Of a DNA stretch of 64,000 nucleotides, positions 1 through 10,203 are shown in pieces. The stretch covers positions 62,001 to 126,000 of the forward strand of contig NZ_VFOS01000005.1 in the NCBI RefSeq assembly GCF_006716265.1, given 5' to 3'. This DNA comes from Rarobacter faecitabidus. GTDB taxonomy: Bacteria; Actinomycetota; Actinomycetes; Actinomycetales; Cellulomonadaceae. The translations under genes and the position numbers were made by a program. The notes beneath the pieces are model-generated. The model was not told where the DNA came from, ran no database searches, and saw only the letters and a program-made list of their open reading frames with translations. Numbering within the stretch: position 1 is the stretch's first letter; every line of letters starts with the position of its first letter.

Positions 1-1
1 C

Positions 2-3000
2 CGCGGCCAGCACCTGGAGAACGGCGACGCCAAGGCGACCAACGTCGTCTACGACGGCCTGAATCTCGCCATCGGCGACGACACAGAGCTGTCCTACAAG
101 ATCTTCCCGCAATTGATCGACACGGATCTGACTTACCCGGCCACTTACGCAGCGATCGATCTCGAACTATCGGATGGTTCGACGACTTCGCTCGCCTCCG
201 AGGAGAACCTGGTCGACAGCTACGGCTTCGACTTCGGCGCCCAGGCATACGGCGACCAGAAGGCGTTCTACGGTAGCCAGTGGAACAATGTGCAGGTCGA
301 CCTGAGCGGGCTCGAGGGGAAGACGATCACCAAGATCCTCCTCACCTACGACAACCCGACGGGTAAGAAGGGCACGATGTTCACCGGCTGGATCGACGAT
401 CTCAAGATCGCGGCCGCCCAGCCCATCGACGGCTCGAACCTGCTGAACTACGTCGACACCCGCCGCGGCTCGAACGGCACCACGTCGTTCTCGCGCGGTC
501 TGACGCAGCCGCTCACCGCCGTGCCGAACGGCTTCAACTTCGTTGTTCCCTACACCAACGCAACCTCGCAGTCGCAGCCGTACTCCTACCACCGGGACAA
601 CAACTCCGCGAACAAGCTCACGCTCCAGGGCATCGGGATCTCGCACGTCACCAGCCCGTGGATGGGTGACCGCAACCAGTTCACGCTGATGCCGATCGAC
701 GGCTCATCGACGGCGGCGCCGAACGCAACTCCGAGCACGCGTGCGCAGACGTTCACGCACGACCAAGAGGTTGCGAAGCCGGACTACTACAAGGTCGAAC
801 TCGACAACAGCACTGTCGTCGAGGCAACTGCCTCGGACCACGGTGGTGTCTTCCGCTTCACGAACAACCGTAGCGGCGAGACCTCGCTGCGCGTCCTCGC
901 GGACAAGGTGACCGGGGACGGAGCACTCTCGATCGACGCCACCGGAAAGCTGACCGGCTGGATCGATCAGGGCTCGGGTCTCTCGGTCGGCCGCAGCCGC
1001 ATGTTCGTGTCAGGTACCTTCTCCAAGACGCCGACGGCGATCGGCGCCGGAACCAACCGCACCGGAAGCTCCTACGGTTCGTTCCCGATCACCTCGGGCG
1101 ACAAGACCGTCGAACTGCGCTGGGCAACGTCGTTCATCTCACAGGACCAGGCGGATAAGAACCTGGCTCGTGAGGTCGCAGGCGAGACGTTCGAGGACGT
1201 TCGCACCGCCGCAGCCAACGCCTGGCTCGACCGCCTGAGCGTGATCGACCTGTCGGCTTCGAGCACCGCTACGGATGCGCAGAAGCTGCAGATCTACTCG
1301 GACCTGTACCGCCTCAACCTGTACCCGAACTCGCAGTTCGAGGACACGAGCGAGCTGGGTTCGACCACTCCCGTCTACAAGTACGCCTCCCCCGTTTCGG
1401 CGCAGACCGGTTCGGCAACGACGACCCAGACGAACGCGGCCATCAAGGACGGCAAGATCTACGTCAACAACGGATTCTGGGACACGTACCGCACGGCCTG
1501 GCCCCTGTACTCGTTCCTGTACCCGGATATCGCCGAGGAATTGGTGAGCGGCTTCGTCCAGCAGTACCGCGACGCGGGCTGGATCTCGCGGTGGAGCTCG
1601 CCGGGCTACGCCGACCTGATGACGGGAACGAGTTCCGACGTCGCATTCGCCGAGGCATACACCTCTGGCGCGATCTCGACCGAACTGGCCGAGGAAGCAT
1701 ACGCGGCAGGACTGAAGAACGCGACGGCTCTGCCGGCGTCCAACACGCCCGCTGGATCCTCCTCGAACCAGATCGGTCGCAAGGGGCTCAACCAGTCCAT
1801 CTTCCTCGGCTACATCCCGGCCAGCCAGAACCAGTCGACGTCGTGGGCTCTCGAGGGTTACATCAACGACTACGGGCTGGGCCAGATGGCCAAGAAGCTG
1901 TCCGAGGACACGTCGATCTCTGCCGACAAGCGCGCGCGCTATGCCGACGAGGCCGAGTACCTGACCGAGCGCGCGAGCAACTACGTGCACGCGTTCGACC
2001 CGAACGTCGGGTTCTTCCAGGGCCGCAACGCGAACGGCACGTGGGAACTTGCACCGGGCACGTACGACCCGATGAACTGGGGCAACCACTCCTACACCGA
2101 GACGAACGGCTGGAACTTCGCCTTCCACGTGCCGTTCGATGTCGATGGGCTCGCTGCGCTGTACGGCGGTTCAAATGGCCTGAAGGACAAACTGCACGAG
2201 TTCTTCACGACCCCCGAACCGTCCATGACCTCAAGCATCCACGAGGCCTATGAGCAGCGTGACGTGCGCATCGGTACCTGGGGCATGTCGAACCAGGTCG
2301 GGCACCACATCGGCTACATCGCCTCTGCGGCGGGAGACCCGACGACCACGCAGGAGATCATCCGCGAGGTCATGCAGCGCCTGTTCGTCGGTTCCGAAAT
2401 CGGTCAGGGCTTCCCCGGTGACGAGGACAACGGCGAATTCTCGTCGTGGCATCTGTTCTCGGCACTCGGTTTCTACCCGCTCGCGCTCGGCTCCGGCGAA
2501 TACACGATCGGTTCGCCGCTGTTCGACACCGTCACGGTCAAGCGTGGCGCTGCTCACGGTGGTGACCTCACCATCAACGCGGCGAACAACTCGCGTGACA
2601 ACGTATACATCGCGAACGCCAACCTCGATGGAACTCCGCTCACGTCGACTCAGCTGAACCAGGAAGACCTGCGGGACGCTAGCGAGCTCAACTTCACGAT
2701 GGCCGGCACGCCGCAGACGTGGGGGTCGCGTACCTCGAACGAGGCACCGCGTGTGCCGCTGCAGGACATCTCCGGTGCCAAGTTCGGCACCGCGAGCGAG
2801 GCGGGCGGCGCTGGAATCTCCGGCCTTCGCGACGACAACTCGGCAACCGTTTCGACATTGCCGAACGAGGAGGCGACGATCACCTACAACGTGAATGCGC
2901 CTGGCTCGGTAGTGAAGTCGTACACGATCACCAACGGACCCGCAGGTACCGCGGCACCCTCCGACTGGGTACTCGAGGCCAGCAACGACGATGAGACCTG

Positions 3001-5785
3001 GACGGAGCTGGATGCGCAGGAGGACGTCGAGTTCGCGTGGAACACGCAGACGAAGCCCTTCCACGTGACCGCGAGCCAGTCATACACCAAGTACCGGCTA
3101 AAGATCCTCGGTTCGACTACGGGTGCCGGCGCCACGATTGCAGAAGTGGAGCTGCTCGCCGGACCCGATCTCCCGGCTGAACTCGCACTGAAGGCCACTC
3201 AGGGAAGTGCGACGGTGGACTCGTCCGCCACGAACACGGTCGCGGAGATCGTGGGCGGTTCCTCGCTCAACCCGGCCGACTACACCGCCACCGCCGACTT
3301 CGGCAGCGGGCCTCAGGCGGCAACGGTCGTGCAGACTGACTTCGGGCTGTCGGTCCGCGCCACGAATACGTTCACGGCTACCGGCCTGCGCAACGTGACC
3401 GTGTCGGTGACCAACAACGGGGACACCAAGTCGATCCGCTCGACCGTCCTGGTGGATCGTCGGGGCACGCTCGAGGCTCAGTTCAACAACGCCTGCCTCT
3501 CCATCGAGGGCGTCGGCGCGAACTGCGACAGCCTCGGATATGCCTACGACAAAGCTCAGCTCGCGCTTCCGGCCAATGGTGCCCTCGTACAGGGCACCGA
3601 GAAGACGGTCACTGGCACGTCGCTGAAGTTCACGCTGCCCGAGATCGAGAACGGCAAGTTCGACAATGCTCTCGGCGAGGGTCAGCGCATCCGCCTGAAC
3701 CTCTCGGCGGACGCGACGAAGTACTCGTTCATCGGTACTGCGAACGAGAATGACCAGACCGGAACAGGCACCGTGCACTACTCGGACAACACGACCGACA
3801 CGGTGACCATCACGTTCGGAGACTGGGTGGGCAAGGCAACGAACCCCACGGCCGGCAACATCGTGGTCGGTCTGATCCAGACGCGGCTCTCCGGCCTCGG
3901 CAAGGAGTCGACCAACAAGACGACCGCACTGTACTCCACGGCTGCGATCGACATTCCGGCAGGTAAGACGCCGGTGTGGTTCGACCTTCCGAACAAGGTC
4001 GGGGCGCTCGGCTCGGGCAAGCAGCACTACTTCGCAGTCGCGGATGACGGCACAACGTCAACGCGGAAGGCTCCGCTCGCTCTCGAGGTTCCGGATGAGG
4101 CGTTGCCCACGGCAACCGCTGGCAATGCTTTCACAGCAGTGCTCGCGGATATCGCGGGTGGCTTCGGTGGCGAGTCGGCCACGATCAACTGGGGTGACGG
4201 CAGTGCCGTCGCGAACGCGAACATCGCGAGCGGGAAGATCTCCGGCACGCACACGTTCACGCAGCCGGGCGTCTACAACGTGACCGTGGTGGTCGATGAC
4301 GGCGTGTCGACATCGGCACTGACTCGCACGCTCGTGGTGCCGGGGAACGACGCGGCCACGGTCAGCCTCACGGCGAGCCCGGAGGACCCGACCACACTGG
4401 ACGAGATCACCCTCGACGCGACGCTTCCGAGCGACGCCAACGGCGAGGTCACGTTCACCAGCGGGTCGACTGTCCTCGGAACCAGCCAGGTCTCGAGCGG
4501 TGTAGCGAGCCTGACGATCCCGGCGCAAGAAGCCGGCTCGTACGAGTTCAAGGCAACCTACAGCGGTGACGCGAAGTATCGCAGCGGCGACGTTGACTCG
4601 GTTTCGGTCACCGTCTCCAAGGCCGCTTCCACCGTCAGCGTCGCGGCCTCCGCCACGGGGGTCAACGTGGGTGGCTCGGTCACGCTGACGGCAACGGTTG
4701 CGCCGCCGGCCGCGACGGGAACGGTTACGTTCAAGTCCGGGGCCACGGTGCTCGGTAGCCAGGCGGTCACCGCAGGGACGGCTCAGATCGAACTCACGGA
4801 TCTGGCAGCAGGCGATCTGACGGTCACTGCCGAGTTCAGCGGCGACGGCACCTACGCGAGCTCGACGTCCGCACCGGTGACGGTGTCGGTCGGCAAGCTA
4901 GTGCCCACGGTGACGCTCGCGACTTCCAGCACGTCGGTCATCGAGGGTTCGGCAGTATCACTGTCCGCAGCGGTACCAGCAGATGCCACCGGGACGGTGA
5001 CCTTCCACGAGGGTGCGAACCAGGTTGGAACGGGAGCCATCGCCAATGGCGTGGCCACCGCATCGGTGACCCTGCCCGTCGGAGCACATGAACTGACGGC
5101 GCAATACGCCGGTGACAGCCGCTATGCGGCGGGCGTGTCGAACGTCGTGACTGTCACGGTCAACGTCGACACGAGCGCTGGCAGCCTCGCCGTCAGTGCT
5201 CCCGCCTTCGCGAAGAAGAGCCAGCCCTACAACCCGGTCGCCAAGAAGCGGGTCACGGTATCGGCTGTCGTGACGGGCGCGAAGGTCGGCGACCAGGTCG
5301 TCTTCCGCAGCGGGTCGAAGACCCTGGCCACCGCCAAGGTCGCAAAGCAGGGCGCGACCCTGGTCGCAACCGGCAAGGTGGCAGCGAAGACGCCAGTGGG
5401 CACGTACAAGAACGTGACCGCGACGGTGACCTCGGGTGCCAAGTCGGCAAGTTCGGCCAAGACGGCGGCCTTCAAGGTCGTCAAGGCCAAGGCGAAGACG
5501 GTTAAGTTGTCCGCGAAGAAGTTCAAGGCGGGCGCCAAGCCGAAGGTGACGGTGAAGGTGGCCAAGTTGTCGAACGGCCGCTACGCGACGGGCAAGGTGC
5601 AGATCCGTGTCAAGGGCAAGGTTGTCGGCACGGCAAAGCTCACTGCCAAGCGCAAGGGCAAGGTCACAGTGACGCTGAAGAAGGCGTACAGGTCCGCGAT
5701 CAAGGCGAAGGCGAAGTTCGTGCCCAAGTCTTCGAAGACCACCGCTTCGAAGTCCTCGAAGACGCTCAAGGTCAAGCTCCGCTAG
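2..5785 (+). CDS. GH92 alpha-mannosidase, secreted, multidomain (5' end outside window)
   Basis: The frame is open from base 2, so the gene enters from the left and its signal peptide is not visible. Bases 2-420 encode a galactose-binding-like module ending in a GWIDDL motif. The GH92 beta-sandwich and (alpha/alpha)6 barrel follow (about 430-2540), with the family hallmark G-D-E-D-N-G-E-F-S-S-W and SALGFYP near 2420-2480. GH92 enzymes are calcium-dependent inverting exo-alpha-mannosidases acting on N-glycans or yeast mannan. Downstream come an F5/8C-like module (2800-3160), a PKD-like domain with INWGDGS (4130-4345), three Ig-like repeats (4350-5160) and a Lys-rich beta module (5161-5785). 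There is no LPXTG or C-terminal membrane helix. It is a paralog of the enzyme at 19303. The family call is firm; substrate linkage is inferred. Confidence 0.9.
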   Translation, partial: RGQHLENGDAKATNVVYDGLNLAIGDDTELSYKIFPQLIDTDLTYPATYAAIDLELSDGSTTSLASEENLVDSYGFDFGAQAYGDQKAFYGSQWNNVQVDLSGLEGKTITKILLTYDNPTGKKGTMFTGWIDDLKIAAAQPIDGSNLLNYVDTRRGSNGTTSFSRGLTQPLTAVPNGFNFVVPYTNATSQSQPYSYHRDNNSANKLTLQGIGISHVTSPWMGDRNQFTLMPIDGSSTAAPNATPSTRAQTFTHDQEVAKPDYYKVELDNSTVVEATASDHGGVFRFTNNRSGETSLRVLADKVTGDGALSIDATGKLTGWIDQGSGLSVGRSRMFVSGTFSKTPTAIGAGTNRTGSSYGSFPITSGDKTVELRWATSFISQDQADKNLAREVAGETFEDVRTAAANAWLDRLSVIDLSASSTATDAQKLQIYSDLYRLNLYPNSQFEDTSELGSTTPVYKYASPVSAQTGSATTTQTNAAIKDGKIYVNNGFWDTYRTAWPLYSFLYPDIAEELVSGFVQQYRDAGWISRWSSPGYADLMTGTSSDVAFAEAYTSGAISTELAEEAYAAGLKNATALPASNTPAGSSSNQIGRKGLNQSIFLGYIPASQNQSTSWALEGYINDYGLGQMAKKLSEDTSISADKRARYADEAEYLTERASNYVHAFDPNVGFFQGRNANGTWELAPGTYDPMNWGNHSYTETNGWNFAFHVPFDVDGLAALYGGSNGLKDKLHEFFTTPEPSMTSSIHEAYEQRDVRIGTWGMSNQVGHHIGYIASAAGDPTTTQEIIREVMQRLFVGSEIGQGFPGDEDNGEFSSWHLFSALGFYPLALGSGEYTIGSPLFDTVTVKRGAAHGGDLTINAANNSRDNVYIANANLDGTPLTSTQLNQEDLRDASELNFTMAGTPQTWGSRTSNEAPRVPLQDISGAKFGTASEAGGAGISGLRDDNSATVSTLPNEEATITYNVNAPGSVVKSYTITNGPAGTAAPSDWVLEASNDDETWTELDAQEDVEFAWNTQTKPFHVTASQSYTKYRLKILGSTTGAGATIAEVELLAGPDLPAELALKATQGSATVDSSATNTVAEIVGGSSLNPADYTATADFGSGPQAATVVQTDFGLSVRATNTFTATGLRNVTVSVTNNGDTKSIRSTVLVDRRGTLEAQFNNACLSIEGVGANCDSLGYAYDKAQLALPANGALVQGTEKTVTGTSLKFTLPEIENGKFDNALGEGQRIRLNLSADATKYSFIGTANENDQTGTGTVHYSDNTTDTVTITFGDWVGKATNPTAGNIVVGLIQTRLSGLGKESTNKTTALYSTAAIDIPAGKTPVWFDLPNKVGALGSGKQHYFAVADDGTTSTRKAPLALEVPDEALPTATAGNAFTAVLADIAGGFGGESATINWGDGSAVANANIASGKISGTHTFTQPGVYNVTVVVDDGVSTSALTRTLVVPGNDAATVSLTASPEDPTTLDEITLDATLPSDANGEVTFTSGSTVLGTSQVSSGVASLTIPAQEAGSYEFKATYSGDAKYRSGDVDSVSVTVSKAASTVSVAASATGVNVGGSVTLTATVAPPAATGTVTFKSGATVLGSQAVTAGTAQIELTDLAAGDLTVTAEFSGDGTYASSTSAPVTVSVGKLVPTVTLATSSTSVIEGSAVSLSAAVPADATGTVTFHEGANQVGTGAIANGVATASVTLPVGAHELTAQYAGDSRYAAGVSNVVTVTVNVDTSAGSLAVSAPAFAKKSQPYNPVAKKRVTVSAVVTGAKVGDQVVFRSGSKTLATAKVAKQGATLVATGKVAAKTPVGTYKNVTATVTSGAKSASSAKTAAFKVVKAKAKTVKLSAKKFKAGAKPKVTVKVAKLSNGRYATGKVQIRVKGKVVGTAKLTAKRKGKVTVTLKKAYRSAIKAKAKFVPKSSKTTASKSSKTLKVKLR

Positions 5786-5806
5786 CTGACTGACGAGCTG
5801 ATACGG

Positions 5807-5866
5807 AACGCCGGCGCTTCCGCTCACCGACCGCCTAAATGCGGTAGGGGTGGGAGCGTCGGCGTT
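5807..5866. terminator. Long hairpin after the first GH92 gene
   Basis: Arms 5807-5821 and 5852-5866 pair over 15 positions, with two G-U wobbles on the + strand RNA. A smaller hairpin ACCGC/GCGGT lies inside (5830-5845). It starts 21 bases after the GH92 stop and has no U-tract, as is common in high-GC actinobacteria. Confidence 0.6.
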
Positions 5867-5980
5867 CTCGTACAAAAAGCTGCCAAAAGCGTGCAAAAGT
5901 TGACGTTAATCGACAGGTTCGCACGGAAATATGAGTAGAATTCCCGGTAAACAAGCCGGGCCGGAAGGCGATTGAGAGCG

Positions 5981-7048
5981 ATGACAAACAGTACCGTGCT
6001 TTCCCCTGAAGCCGACACGGCGGTCGAGCCCGGATACCTGCAGGAGGGGCGCACACCGACGCTGGCGCTAGTCGCGAAGATGGCAGGAGTGAGCCTCAAG
6101 ACGGCCTCGCGCGCCATCAACGGCGAGAAGCACGTGGCCGAGGCGACCAGGGAGAGGGTGCTGAAAGCGGCCGATGAGGTGGGCTTCCGCATCAACGCGA
6201 TGGCAAGCCTCCTCAAGCGGGGCGTGACAACGCCGGTTGTCTCCCTCATCACGGGCGACCTGTCGAACCCGTTCTACTCAATGGTCGCCAAGGGCGTCGA
6301 GCAGCAGATCCGTAGCCACGGGATGCAGTTGACGATCGCCAGTTCGGACGAGAACCCCGCCGCCGAGCGGGCACTCGTAGAGGAGTTCGTGAACCAGCGG
6401 GTTCGCGGCCTGCTGATCGTCTCCACCCTCGACGACCATTCCGAGTACGCCGAATACCAGGCCCGTGGCGTCCCACTCGTCTTCCTCGACCGCCCCGCGG
6501 TGGGTCTGGATGCCGACTCTCTGGTGCTCGACAACTACGCGGGCGCGTACTCCGGGACGACGCACCTGATCGAACACGGTCACCGCCGAATCGGCTACCT
6601 GGGCGACTACCCGCGACTTCAAACCCGCAAACTCCGGTACGACGGCTACGCCGACGCGCTCAAGCAGGCGGGGATCGAGGACACGACCCGCTGGGTGCGC
6701 GATAGCGCCCACGACGTGGAATCGGCGCGCCTCGTGGCCGAGGAGATGCTGCTGGACGACGAGCCTCCAACGGCGATCTTCGCCGGAAACAACCAGATCA
6801 CCATTGGTGCCCTGCAGGCCATCGCGAACGTGGCTCCGAATACCGCCCTGGTGGGGTTCGACGATTTCGCCTTGGCTGAACTGCTCGGCGTGACGACCGT
6901 CAGCCACGACCCGACCGACATGGGCCGGCGCGCCGCACTGCAGGTACTAGAGCGTTCCGCGGTCCGCCAGGAGGCGATTTCGCAAGAACTGGTCATCAAG
7001 ACGCGCCTGATCCCGCGCGGTTCGGGCGAGCGCCTGCCGATCGCTTAA
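5981..7048 (+). CDS. LacI-family transcriptional regulator
   Basis: About 355 aa. The N-terminal LacI-type helix-turn-helix (LALVAKMAGVSLKTASRAI, then hinge residues NAMASLLKRG) is followed by a periplasmic-binding-protein-like sensor domain (TPVVSLITGDLSNPFYSM onward). Members bind palindromic operators with a central CG and release on binding a sugar. I chose ATG 5981, with GGAAGG at 5963-5968; a TTG three codons upstream is possible. It lies directly after a GH92 mannosidase gene and points the same way, so control of mannoside use is a reasonable inference. Candidate operators lie at 10082-10097 and 19237-19252. The effector is unknown. Confidence 0.88.
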   Translation: MTNSTVLSPEADTAVEPGYLQEGRTPTLALVAKMAGVSLKTASRAINGEKHVAEATRERVLKAADEVGFRINAMASLLKRGVTTPVVSLITGDLSNPFYSMVAKGVEQQIRSHGMQLTIASSDENPAAERALVEEFVNQRVRGLLIVSTLDDHSEYAEYQARGVPLVFLDRPAVGLDADSLVLDNYAGAYSGTTHLIEHGHRRIGYLGDYPRLQTRKLRYDGYADALKQAGIEDTTRWVRDSAHDVESARLVAEEMLLDDEPPTAIFAGNNQITIGALQAIANVAPNTALVGFDDFALAELLGVTTVSHDPTDMGRRAALQVLERSAVRQEAISQELVIKTRLIPRGSGERLPIA

Positions 7049-7060
7049 CAGTTCACTATC

Positions 7061-7089
7061 GAGTGAGCTTGGGTGCGTCGAGCCCACTC
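7061..7089. terminator. Possible bidirectional terminator
   Basis: Arms GAGTGAGCT (7061-7069) and AGCCCACTC (7081-7089) pair at 8 of 9 positions around an 11-base loop. It sits between the convergent LacI gene and the small Cys-rich gene. There is no T-run. Confidence 0.35.
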
Positions 7090-7116
7090 GTCATGGGAGC
7101 TCCGGTCGAGTCGCCG

Positions 7117-7281
7117 CTACCTCGCCCCGAGGATGCGGGCGAAAAAGCGGCTCCGGGTGGGGGTGTCGTGCCCGGAGCAACGTTGGTCCTTGGGTACGTC
7201 GCGCATGACCGAATCGACGTGTTGGCCGCAACCGCTCCAGGTTGTTTTGCCGCAGGTGCGGCAGGTAGCGGGGTGACACAC
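7117..7281 (-). CDS. Small Cys-rich, probably zinc-binding protein (54 aa)
   Basis: GTG start at 7281-7279 with an ideal AGGAGG five bases upstream, stop at 7119-7117. The 54-aa product has a C-H-P-x-x-C-R-x-C-G-K-T-x-W-x-G-C-G-x-H-V motif, then VMRDVP and RCSGH. That gives five cysteines and three histidines in about 40 residues. The motif resembles short conserved actinobacterial proteins of unknown function that I recall only as a pattern. It lies 72 bp downstream of the CstR-like gene on the same strand and is probably the last gene of the sulfur operon. Metal binding is inferred from the Cys/His pattern. Confidence 0.7.
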   Translation of the reverse strand: MCHPATCRTCGKTTWSGCGQHVDSVMRDVPKDQRCSGHDTPTRSRFFARILGAR

Positions 7282-7353
7282 GGGTTCCTCCTGAGGTTGA
7301 GTGGTCGAATCAGGGTTAGTGCAGGCATTCGCGCCCGGCCAGGTTCGTACGTC

Positions 7354-9451
<2,098 letters not shown>

Positions 9452-9455
<4 letters not shown>

Positions 9456-9850
9456 TGGTCGCTCCCGGTGGGGGCCGAACCGGTCTGAGATGGCGTGTCT
9501 TCTGCGAGGCGAGCACGTACCTCGTCCATGTCGAGAGTCTCGACCCGATCGAGCAGGGATTCCAGTGCGCTAGCGGGCAGTGCTCCTGCCTCGTGGTAGA
9601 CGCCTATGCCGTCTCGGAACGCAATGAGGGTCGGAATGCCGGTGATACCGAAGTCGGCGGCCAGGGCACGTTCGGCTTCCGTGTCGACTTTTCCGAAGAC
9701 GATGGCCGGGTGCTGTTCGCTGGCGTCCTCGAATGTGGGTGCGAACTGGCGGCAGGGGGCACACCAGTCAGCCCAGAAGTCGAGGATGACAATGCGGTTG
9801 CCGAGGATAACGTCACGCGCGTTGCCGGCGGTGATTTCAATGGTTGCCAT
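9452..9850 (-). CDS. trxA: Thioredoxin
   Basis: 132 aa thioredoxin fold with active site W-C-A-P-C (Cys30/Cys33; the common form is WCGPC) and the cis-Pro segment GIPTL. A short acidic and Ser/Thr-rich tail of about 25 residues extends beyond the usual fold. It is the first gene of the sulfur operon. Its ATG lies only about 7 bases after a TATACT element, so the mRNA may be leaderless or nearly so. It likely supplies reducing power to persulfide turnover by the downstream reductase/rhodanese. Confidence 0.92.
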
Positions 9851-9856
9851 GCCACA

Positions 9857-9879
9857 AGTATATACCCCCAGGGGTATAT
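9857..9879 (-). promoter_or_regulatory. CstR/CsoR operator overlapping trxA promoter
   Basis: ATATACCCCCAGGGGTATAT at 9860-9879 is a perfect palindrome with 9-bp arms and a 2-bp spacer. It matches the ATACCCC-N2-GGGGTAT type of operator known for CsoR and CstR proteins. On the reverse strand TATACT (9862-9857) looks like a -10 box next to or inside it, so repressor binding should block RNA polymerase. Confidence 0.75.
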
Positions 9880-10203
9880 GAGGCCAGATGTAATTCCGGC
9901 GATCGTCCTCGACGCGATTCGCATCGCGCGGTCTTCCATCTCACAGAAGACTCGTGGACGCGTCGGCTGCGAGCGTGCCATCCGCTCTGATAACGGACTT
10001 CCAGGACTTCGCAATATGCGCCCATCCGGTCGCTAGGCGGTCTCTGCAGTGCTCAGCGAGGATACAAGCCGGCGCCGGGAGTGACAACGCTGTCGGTCGG
10101 TAGTAGCGTGAGCAAACGGAAGCCGAACACGACGTCGTGCCTGGCCCGCGGTGCGCAGGAGCGCCGCATAATCCAGTTCAGTACGCAATTCCGGGAGATC
10201 CCA
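9880..10203. other. Intergenic region between trxA and the first subtilase
   Basis: No gene could be supported here. It holds the operator-like palindrome at 10082-10097 and a possible -10 box CATAAT (10167-10172) without a convincing -35. The open frames across it show no recognisable protein. Confidence 0.5.
10082..10097. promoter_or_regulatory. Candidate LacI-type operator, copy 1
   Basis: TGACAACGCTGTCGGT contains the palindrome GACA-N-CG-N-TGTC with a central CG, the usual form of LacI-family operators. The same 16 bases occur at 19237-19252 before a GH92 gene. It is about 107 bases before the subtilase start. Confidence 0.5.

Noticed and set aside
5895-5945. TTGACG and TAGAAT as a promoter for the LacI gene
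   Set aside because: The spacing between them is about 30 bases, too long for a sigma-70 pair.
9593-10036. Possible transposase or integrase remnant near 9900-10030
   Set aside because: A short RSDNG-like string recalled integrase cores, but no other motif, inverted repeat or frame supports it.
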